DNA of 64,000 nt, taken from Guptibacillus hwajinpoensis (GTDB taxonomy: Bacteria > Bacillota > Bacilli > Bacillales > Guptibacillaceae). The stretch's first letter is position 1. Every line of letters begins with the position of its first letter. The stretch covers positions 1 to 64,000 of the forward strand of contig NZ_JAIVAE010000007.1 in the NCBI RefSeq assembly GCF_020171785.1, read 5' to 3'. The position numbers and the translations under genes are program-made. Below are positions 58,634 to 64,000 of this stretch, piece by piece. The notes below the pieces were generated by a model. The model was given only the letters and a program-made list of their open reading frames with translations. It was not told the DNA's origin and searched no databases.

Positions 58634-58873
58634 ATGAGTAGCTTTGAACATACATTGCCGTATGATCGTATGATGGGCGACGTTTACGTTCCAGAATGCC
58701 CATTCTGTCAGACGGAGAATGTTTTAACACCGATGACAGAACGAGATTATCAGCAAGGCTGTGAAGAAATAAAAACAAGACTCGTGATGCCTTGTTGTAA
58801 CGGCAAGCTCGTGATTGAAAAAATCGATAGCGACTATTTCTGGACGACAGAAGCTGTGCGGAAAAACCAATAA
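58634..58873 (+). CDS. Small Cys-rich protein upstream of dapF
   Basis: A 79-residue protein with possible zinc-ribbon ligands: VPECPFCQTENVLTPM (CxxC) and LVMPCCNGKLVIEKI (CC). ATG 58634 has GGAGGGA upstream; the longer in-frame reading to 58550 does not. It sits 22 bp before dapF and likely shares its transcript. No family is recognised. Confidence 0.7.
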   Translation: MSSFEHTLPYDRMMGDVYVPECPFCQTENVLTPMTERDYQQGCEEIKTRLVMPCCNGKLVIEKIDSDYFWTTEAVRKNQ

Positions 58874-58895
58874 AAACAGAGAAAGAGTGACAGCA

Positions 58896-59753
58896 TTGCA
58901 GGAAATTACGTATACAAAAATGCATGGTCTTGGCAATAACTACATTTATATCAACACATTCGAGCAACCGTTAAACGAAAGTAACCTTCCTCAATATGCA
59001 AAAGAAGTGTCTGATGTTTACACGGGCATCGGATCAGACGGCATGATCTTGATTTGTCCATCAGATAAAGCTGAAGTGAAAATGAGGATTTTTAATAAAG
59101 ATGGATCAGAAGGTAGAAACTGTGGGAATGGATTACGCTGTGTAGCCAAATACGCTTATGAAAATAAGCTTGTTACTGAAACGAAATTTGCGATTGAAAC
59201 GCTAGCTGGGCTCGTGCAAGCAGAAGTTCATCTCGTTGGTGATGTTGTTGAAACGGTAACAATTGATATGGGAAAACCTCAATGGACAAGAGGGAGTCTT
59301 CCGATGAAAGGGAATGCGGAAGAAAAAGTAATTAATGAACCGATTGATTTTGAAAGTCAATCCCTACTTATGACGGGAGTTTCAATGGGAAATCCTCATA
59401 TGGTGATGTTTGTCGAAGATATTCATTCTGCACCTCTTACGACGGCAGGACCTTATTTTACAGATCATGAGCTATTTCCAGAAAGTATTAACGTGGAGTT
59501 CGTTGAGGTTGTATCAAGCAGTGAGTATCATTTTCGTGTATGGGAACGAGGTTCAGGTATCACACAAGCTTGCGGAACGGGGGCGTGCGCCGCTGTCGTT
59601 GCAGGTGTATTAAATAATAAAACGTCTAAAGGAACAAAGGTAACGGTTCATCTTGCTGGTGGTGACCTGGACATTACTTGGGATAGTGATGACCACGTGT
59701 GGATGACGGGACCGGCTGTTACTATTTCGACAGGGGTATACTTCGTGAAATAG
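58896..59753 (+). CDS. dapF: Diaminopimelate epimerase
   Basis: A 285-residue cofactor-free epimerase converting LL- to meso-diaminopimelate for lysine and peptidoglycan. The two catalytic cysteines are Cys76 in GRNCGNGLRC and the one in TQACGTGACAAVV. MHGLGNNYIYI is the N-terminal signature. TTG 58896 gives the usual length and has GAAAGAG 9 nt upstream; the frame extends to 58815 inside the previous gene. Confidence 0.94.
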   Translation: MQEITYTKMHGLGNNYIYINTFEQPLNESNLPQYAKEVSDVYTGIGSDGMILICPSDKAEVKMRIFNKDGSEGRNCGNGLRCVAKYAYENKLVTETKFAIETLAGLVQAEVHLVGDVVETVTIDMGKPQWTRGSLPMKGNAEEKVINEPIDFESQSLLMTGVSMGNPHMVMFVEDIHSAPLTTAGPYFTDHELFPESINVEFVEVVSSSEYHFRVWERGSGITQACGTGACAAVVAGVLNNKTSKGTKVTVHLAGGDLDITWDSDDHVWMTGPAVTISTGVYFVK

Positions 59754-59836
59754 AGTTTGCTTATAGTCAAAAGCTTGATGAGAAGCATATGATATTTTTA
59801 CATTGAGATATAGGGCGAGCACCTGAGGTTCAATTG

Positions 59837-59865
59837 TTGAGCTTCGTTCGCTCACGCGGTATACT
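59837..59865 (+). promoter_or_regulatory. Promoter of yutM
   Basis: TTGAGC (59837-59842) and TATACT (59860-59865), 17-bp spacing. Confidence 0.7.
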
Positions 59866-59898
59866 AGAAGTAGCATTACGGTGATTGGAGGGATTTTA

Positions 59899-60255
59899 AT
59901 GATCCATTTATCTGAAGCTGCAGCAGCACAGGTAAAAGAAATGATGAAGCAAGAAGAAGGTGACAACCTTTACTTGCGTGTCGGCGTAAAAGGTGGCGGC
60001 TGTACTGGTTTAAGTTACGGTATGGGTTTTGATACTGAAATGAAAGCCGATGATCAAGCACTAGATCCGCAGCACGGCGTCACGATTATTATGGACAACG
60101 AAAGCGCACCGGTTTTAGATGGTGTAAAGATTGATTATAAACAAAACATGATGGGCGGCGGGTTCACTATTGATAACCCGAATGCAATCGCATCATGCGG
60201 CTGTGGTTCTTCGTTTAAGACAGCGACGAACGCTGGTACGCCGGAGAATTGCTAA
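59899..60255 (+). CDS. yutM: A-type Fe-S carrier YutM
   Basis: A 118-residue IscA/ErpA/HesB-type protein. The three conserved cysteines are in KGGGCTGLSYGMGF and ASCGCGSSF. It delivers clusters from SUF to apo-enzymes. ATG 59899 follows GGAGGGA; GTG 59881 has no site. It stands alone with its own promoter and terminator, completing the Fe-S set of this window. Confidence 0.94.
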   Translation: MIHLSEAAAAQVKEMMKQEEGDNLYLRVGVKGGGCTGLSYGMGFDTEMKADDQALDPQHGVTIIMDNESAPVLDGVKIDYKQNMMGGGFTIDNPNAIASCGCGSSFKTATNAGTPENC

Positions 60256-60275
60256 GCATTGAAAACAACTTTAAC

Positions 60276-60320
60276 TCCTCCATTGTTCTGGTTATACAGA
60301 GCAGTGGAGGATTTTTTTTA
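60276..60320 (+). terminator. Terminator after yutM
   Basis: TCCTCCATTGTTCTG (60276-60290) pairs with CAGAGCAGTGGAGGA (60297-60311, two wobble pairs), followed by a T-tract. Confidence 0.9.
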
Positions 60321-60393
60321 GTGAAAGCGAAAAGCATTGCCAGGTTGGATTGTTTCTCATTATGGGAAAACAAGGAGGGATAGGAGTGATACA

Positions 60394-61263
60394 ATGAATC
60401 GATCTTTGTTATCAACATGTCAACTATCTATGGCAAAGTCTCTGTTGAAACAAGCTATACACCACCAACAAGAATTTGAAAAATCGCTTGAGCTTATTGA
60501 AAGAGCAGCTCCTGTTCTATGGCGTGGCCAAATTCAATCTGGCAATATGGTGACTATCGGAACGAATCCTTCTGCTCGCGAATTTTTAAAGTCAGATCAG
60601 ACGCTACTTGAGAATGAAAAAGCTAGTCTATATGTTCGGGATCAAGATCTAACCGTTGCCAACTATCAGAAAGACGAAGAACAACTAGAACAAACGATTG
60701 AAAACTACTGCACTTATTTCCAGCGAGACACAGCATATCGGCGCTGGTTCGGGAAAGAAAATGGGGGAAAGCTCGAAGCATTCATGAATGGTTTGGGGGG
60801 CTCGTTTTATGCATCTGATCAGTTTACTCCAGTCGTTCACATGGATATCTTTCCATATGCTACATATAAGCAAATGGGACAAATCCCTTATAAAGAAAAA
60901 TGGCTACAATCGAATGAGCTGAATGAATTGTTAAGAGATACATTGAGATTATTAAATCCGTCTCTATTGGTCATTCTAGGAAAAGAACATTGTCAAAGAT
61001 TATCCGAAAACGACCACTTATTTTCTTTGAAAGAAATAATGTTCTCAACGGAATACCCAGATGCAAGATATCAGCTTGGTTTTTATTCGGATAAGAAAAT
61101 TCCCCTTATCGGACTTCACTACAAACCATCTGAACAATTTGTAGCGCTTGGGAGCAAACGAGATCGGAATGGTGTGAATCACGGTACCTATGGATCACGA
61201 GCAGTTTTGTATAAACTCGGTCAAGAAGTAAATGAGCAGCTGAAATCTCAAGAAAAACGATAA
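60394..61263 (+). CDS. Protein with uracil-DNA-glycosylase-like features
   Basis: A 289-residue soluble protein I cannot place firmly. VTIGTNPSAREFLKSD resembles motif A of the uracil-DNA glycosylase superfamily (G-x-NP). FTPVVHMDIFPYATYKQM and LLNPSLLVILGKEHCQRL also look like strands of that fold, and IGLHYKPSEQF lies where motif B would be. The catalytic acid is not clear. ATG 60394 has AGGAGTGAT upstream. It is a single gene after the conserved yut block ends. A repair role is only inferred. Confidence 0.55.
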   Translation: MNRSLLSTCQLSMAKSLLKQAIHHQQEFEKSLELIERAAPVLWRGQIQSGNMVTIGTNPSAREFLKSDQTLLENEKASLYVRDQDLTVANYQKDEEQLEQTIENYCTYFQRDTAYRRWFGKENGGKLEAFMNGLGGSFYASDQFTPVVHMDIFPYATYKQMGQIPYKEKWLQSNELNELLRDTLRLLNPSLLVILGKEHCQRLSENDHLFSLKEIMFSTEYPDARYQLGFYSDKKIPLIGLHYKPSEQFVALGSKRDRNGVNHGTYGSRAVLYKLGQEVNEQLKSQEKR

Positions 61264-61355
61264 ATTGTTTTTTGTCATAAAAAAGGGATTTCAGTCGTTT
61301 TATCGAAAATAAGTGGGTGGTGGAGAATTTTTATCTCACAAAGTTTTTTACATAG

Positions 61356-61382
61356 AGTTTAACAGAGCAAGGGCGTTAAACT
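61356..61382. promoter_or_regulatory. Inverted repeat upstream of the isomerase gene
   Basis: AGTTTAAC (61356-61363) and GTTAAACT (61375-61382) are perfect 8-bp arms 11 bp apart, 36 bp before the start codon. This could be an operator; no regulator is assigned. Confidence 0.35.
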
Positions 61383-61417
61383 TCAAAATGATTTTAATAT
61401 AAAAGGAGTGTCATGAG

Positions 61418-62170
61418 ATGAATGAAATTGGTGTAGGTTTACAACTTTATACATTGCGAAATGAATGTGAAAAAGATTTTTTTGAAACGTTAGTAAGGGT
61501 AGAAGCCATCGGTTATGAAGGTGTTGAGCTTGCTGGGCTTCATGGTCACAAACCAGAAGATGTGAAGAGTAAGTTAGATGAGCTTGGTCTTTCTGTCATC
61601 GCCCATCATGTACCAATTGAACGTATTGAAAATGAATTACAAGCAGTTATCGACGAACAAAAAGTGTTAGGAAATACGCGGATTGTTTGTCCATGGTTAC
61701 CTCCTGAAAGAAGAAGCCCTGAAGATTATAAGAATGTAGCAGAGACCATGAAATATGCAGCGCTCGTTTGTAGTAAACAGGGAATGGAAATGGCCTATCA
61801 TCATCATGATTTTGAACTCGGCCGTAGTATTGAAGGTAGTGACCTATATCGCATTTTAGATGCACATGATGCTATCCAAGCTGAATTTGATATTTATTGG
61901 CTCAATCAAGTTGGACATGATCCGGTTGAATGGATGCAAAAATTTGCAGGAAGAACACCAATCATCCATTTGAAGGACCGGTCAGATGATGAAAGAGAAG
62001 CAACGGTTATCCTTGGTACAGGAAACATTGCTATTGAAGAAGTGATTGAGCAGGGACAAGCTTGCGGTGTGCAGTGGTGGGTTGTTGAACAAGATGACTG
62101 TGACTTCGATCCGATTGAAAGTGTGACACAGAGCTACAAATATTTACGTGAAATTCAGCTAAAAAAATAA
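61418..62170 (+). CDS. Sugar phosphate isomerase/epimerase (AP-endonuclease-2 fold)
   Basis: A 250-residue TIM barrel of the xylose isomerase-like family. It begins GVGLQLYTLRNECEKDFFET; metal ligands are probable in MAYHHHDFEL, AEFDIYWLNQVGHDP and IIHLKDRSD, and the last Glu in WVVEQDDCDFDP. Relatives are inositol or hydroxypyruvate isomerases and 3-keto-sugar epimerases. ATG 61418 has AAAGGAGTG upstream. It lies next to a sugar regulator and transporter, so it may act on the imported sugar. Confidence 0.85.
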   Translation: MNEIGVGLQLYTLRNECEKDFFETLVRVEAIGYEGVELAGLHGHKPEDVKSKLDELGLSVIAHHVPIERIENELQAVIDEQKVLGNTRIVCPWLPPERRSPEDYKNVAETMKYAALVCSKQGMEMAYHHHDFELGRSIEGSDLYRILDAHDAIQAEFDIYWLNQVGHDPVEWMQKFAGRTPIIHLKDRSDDEREATVILGTGNIAIEEVIEQGQACGVQWWVVEQDDCDFDPIESVTQSYKYLREIQLKK

Positions 62171-62197
62171 AAGCGTTATAATAGTTTGAAAATAAAG

Positions 62198-62226
62198 TTG
62201 AACATTCTGTGAACATGCGTTATGAT
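62198..62226 (+). promoter_or_regulatory. Promoter of the LacI-family gene
   Basis: TTGAAC (62198-62203) and TATGAT (62221-62226), 17-bp spacing. The palindrome at 62228-62259 covers the predicted start point. Confidence 0.7.
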
Positions 62227-62227
62227 G

Positions 62228-62259
62228 TTTGTAATCGATTTCATGAAATCGATTACAAA
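62228..62259. promoter_or_regulatory. Tandem LacI-type operators
   Basis: A perfect 32-bp palindrome made of two abutting 14-bp sites, TGTAATCGATTTCA (62230-62243) and TGAAATCGATTACA (62244-62257). Both have the LacI-family TGnAATCGATTnCA form. Position over the transcription start implies autorepression. Confidence 0.8.
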
Positions 62260-62299
62260 AGAAGGGAGGGTCTTTTGTACTTTCAGAGGAGGATGGAAT

Positions 62300-63289
62300 A
62301 TGGCAACTATTGCTGACGTCGCAGACTATACTGGATTATCACGAGCGACAGTGTCACGTGTCATTAATGATTATCCGCACGTATCCAAAGACAAACGTCG
62401 ATTAGTTCATGAGGCGATGAAGGAACTCGGGTATTTCCCAAACACGTCTGCTCGAAATCTACGTAATCGTAGAACAGATCTTGTAGCGGTTTTGATCCCG
62501 AGGTTAACCAATCCTTTCTTCACATTGATATTAGATGGCATTGAGAAAGTTGCAGAGGAAAATGGCTTTCAGCTTATTATTTGTCAGACAAAATCAAGTA
62601 AGAAGAAGGAACTAGAATTCCTCAATCTCTTGCAAACGAAGCAAGTTGATGGTGTGATCTTCACTTCAATAGAAAATGATTGGGAGCAAATTCAGCCATA
62701 TACCGATCATGGACCGATTATTCTATGCAACGAGTATCATCACGATGCGACAGTACCGATGGTTCGATTGAATCAAGTTCAGGGGAGTTATTTAGGGACA
62801 AAGCATCTGATTGAACGAGGGCATCAGCGACTCGCATACTGCATGGGATCAACAAGTGGATTATCCAATGATCGCCGCAAAGGATTCTTTCAAGCAGTGA
62901 ATGAAGCTGGTCTTGAAGTGAAAGCAGAATGGATCTTCCATGATACATATACGATGGAAGATGGTGTCAAAACATTTAACAAAATTTTATCGTTAACAGA
63001 ACGACCGACAGCCATCTTTACTGGTGGGGATGAAGTAGCGGCAGCAATGGTGAAGGAAGCGAAGCGAAATGGGTTGGATGTTCCTGGAGACATAGCGATA
63101 CTAGGATTTGATGATCAGCCGATTGCCAGTATGATTGAACCAGAGCTAACGACAATTTATCAACCAGGTGCCGAGATTGGTAGTCGTGCGATGACTATTT
63201 TTATTGATTGTTTAAAAGGAAAGCGTGAACGTGTTAGACAAAGTGTAATGGAGCTACCATTATCGCTTGTTATTCGAAAGTCGACTTAA
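62300..63289 (+). CDS. LacI-family transcriptional regulator
   Basis: A 329-residue repressor. The helix-turn-helix is ATIADVADYTGLSRATVSRV, with the hinge region KELGYFPNTSARNLRNRRT, then a periplasmic-binding-protein-like effector domain (VLIPRLTNPFFTLILDGIEK; IFTGGDEVAAAMV; ILGFDDQPIASM). ATG 62300 follows AGAGGAGGA; the frame back to 62222 runs through the operator. It likely controls itself and the sugar transporter downstream. The effector sugar is not known. Confidence 0.93.
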   Translation: MATIADVADYTGLSRATVSRVINDYPHVSKDKRRLVHEAMKELGYFPNTSARNLRNRRTDLVAVLIPRLTNPFFTLILDGIEKVAEENGFQLIICQTKSSKKKELEFLNLLQTKQVDGVIFTSIENDWEQIQPYTDHGPIILCNEYHHDATVPMVRLNQVQGSYLGTKHLIERGHQRLAYCMGSTSGLSNDRRKGFFQAVNEAGLEVKAEWIFHDTYTMEDGVKTFNKILSLTERPTAIFTGGDEVAAAMVKEAKRNGLDVPGDIAILGFDDQPIASMIEPELTTIYQPGAEIGSRAMTIFIDCLKGKRERVRQSVMELPLSLVIRKST

Positions 63290-63300
63290 CTCGCAACTTA

Positions 63301-63314
63301 TGTAAGCGCTATCT
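63301..63314 (+). promoter_or_regulatory. Candidate cre site before sugar transporter
   Basis: TGTAAGCGCTATCT matches the cre consensus at 13 of 14 positions. It precedes the transporter operators, as expected for catabolite repression. Confidence 0.45.
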
Positions 63315-63320
63315 TTTATA

Positions 63321-63353
63321 TTGAAATCGATTTCAAAGTTGGTATCGATTTCA
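63321..63353. promoter_or_regulatory. LacI-type operators before sugar transporter
   Basis: TTGAAATCGATTTCAA (63321-63336) is a perfect palindrome with core TGAAATCGATTTCA, followed by TGGTATCGATTTCA (63340-63353), two mismatches away. They share the ATCGATTTCA core with the operators in front of the LacI gene. Confidence 0.75.
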
Positions 63354-63379
63354 ACAAAATTTAAGGGGGATTTTGTATA

Positions 63380-64000
63380 ATGCGAATATTGAAGAATAGT
63401 AAACTACTTTTTATTGTTTTGGCCCTTATTCTTGTTCTATCAGCATGTAGTTCTTCAAATAATTCTTCAAGTAATACTAGCAACAATTCTGGTGATGAAA
63501 ATGCAAGTTCAGGTGACGGAGAAAAAGTAACGCTCGTTTATGCTCGTGGTAAAGATGCAACAGGTGCAACCGACGTTATGGTTGAGGAATTCGAAAAACA
63601 AAACCCGAATATTGAAATTGAATTCCGCGAAATGCCGACAGATACGGGAGCACAGCATGATGCATATGTTACAATGCTGAACGCTGAATCATCTGAAATC
63701 GATGTGTTTGATATCGACGTGATCTGGCCTGCGGAATTTGCTCAAGCAGGATATGTTCTTCCTCTAGACCGCTTTATTGAAAAAGACGGCATCAACATGG
63801 ATGACTACAACCAGGGACCGGTAACAGCAGCAACATTTAATGGGAAGCAGTGGGCAATGCCGAAGTTCATTGATACTGGAATGCTTTTCTACCGCTCTGA
63901 CTTAGTATCTGAAGCGCCAAAAACGTGGGATGACTTGATGACTCAAGCTTCTGAGCTAAAAAGTGAAGACGGTACGAAGTTTGGTTACCTCATGCAAGCG
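63380..64000 (+). CDS. Sugar ABC transporter substrate-binding lipoprotein (3' cut)
   Basis: The first 207 codons of a solute-binding protein; the frame stays open to the window end. Residues 1-22 are a lipoprotein signal with lipobox LSAC (Cys23), then a Ser/Asn linker. VMVEEFEKQNPNIEIEFREM and EIDVFDIDVIWPAEFAQAGY are typical of family-1 binding proteins for trehalose, maltose or similar glucosides. ATG 63380 has AAGGGGG upstream. Permease genes are expected beyond the window. It should be repressed by the neighbouring LacI protein. Confidence 0.9.
   Translation, partial: MRILKNSKLLFIVLALILVLSACSSSNNSSSNTSNNSGDENASSGDGEKVTLVYARGKDATGATDVMVEEFEKQNPNIEIEFREMPTDTGAQHDAYVTMLNAESSEIDVFDIDVIWPAEFAQAGYVLPLDRFIEKDGINMDDYNQGPVTAATFNGKQWAMPKFIDTGMLFYRSDLVSEAPKTWDDLMTQASELKSEDGTKFGYLMQA

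Overview
The window is chromosomal DNA of a Bacillaceae bacterium (Firmicutes, low to moderate G+C, many TTG/GTG starts, strong AGGAGG ribosome sites). Most of it follows the gene order of the Bacillus subtilis yus-yun-yut region (fadM, fadN-fadA-fadE, yusI, gcvH, yusG, yusF, yusE, metN-P-Q, yurZ-like, sufCDSUB, yunF-E-D-C-B, lytH, lipA, yutC to yutM). Spore genes (yunB, lytH, yutC, yutH) point to an endospore former. The species cannot be named from the sequence alone; it is not B. subtilis itself, because accessory blocks are inserted and several genes differ.

Layout. 1-7.8 kb: two small genes, proline dehydrogenase-like fadM, and the fatty-acid beta-oxidation operon fadN-fadA-fadE with a perfect FadR operator. 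7.9-11.4 kb: yusI, gcvH (lipoyl carrier), yusG, a palindromic intergenic repeat, a peroxiredoxin, a YteA/DksA-like protein, yusF and yusE. 11.4-14.4 kb: heat-shock sigma factor SigI with its membrane anti-sigma RsgI, and a ResA-like thiol protein. 14.5-17.2 kb: SAM riboswitch with metX-metY. 17.2-28.2 kb: the branched-chain amino acid operon ilvE-[T-box]-ilvB-ilvH-ilvC-leuA-leuB-leuC-leuD-ilvA with upstream cre sites. 28.2-31.2 kb: a second SAM riboswitch with the methionine ABC transporter metN-metP-metQ. 31.2-32.7 kb: L-lactate dehydrogenase behind an FNR-type site, and a carboxymuconolactone decarboxylase-like gene. 32.9-38.7 kb: a 58-residue protein and the SUF iron-sulfur assembly operon. 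38.8-43.2 kb: yunF to yunB. 43.3-47.1 kb: a lysine riboswitch in front of an NhaC-family transporter, then an NSS symporter with a 34-residue partner. 47.1-60.3 kb: lytH, lipA and the yut cluster up to dapF and yutM. 60.4-64 kb: accessory genes: a protein with a uracil-DNA-glycosylase-like look, a sugar isomerase/epimerase, a LacI regulator with clear operators, and the start of a sugar-binding lipoprotein cut by the window end.

Themes. Amino-acid supply is controlled by four RNA switches (two S-boxes, one T-box, one L-box). Lipoate and Fe-S functions sit together (gcvH, lipA, suf, yutI, yutM). No CRISPR array, rRNA, tRNA, transposase, prophage or recognisable defence island was seen. The most unusual points are a probable CTG start for leuD, a T-box placed inside the ilv operon after ilvE, an FNR-type site at exactly -41.5 from the predicted ldh start, a lysine riboswitch on an NhaC gene, tandem LacI-type operators, and small genes below the usual length cut-off. 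I found no convincing evidence of a wholly new multi-gene system.
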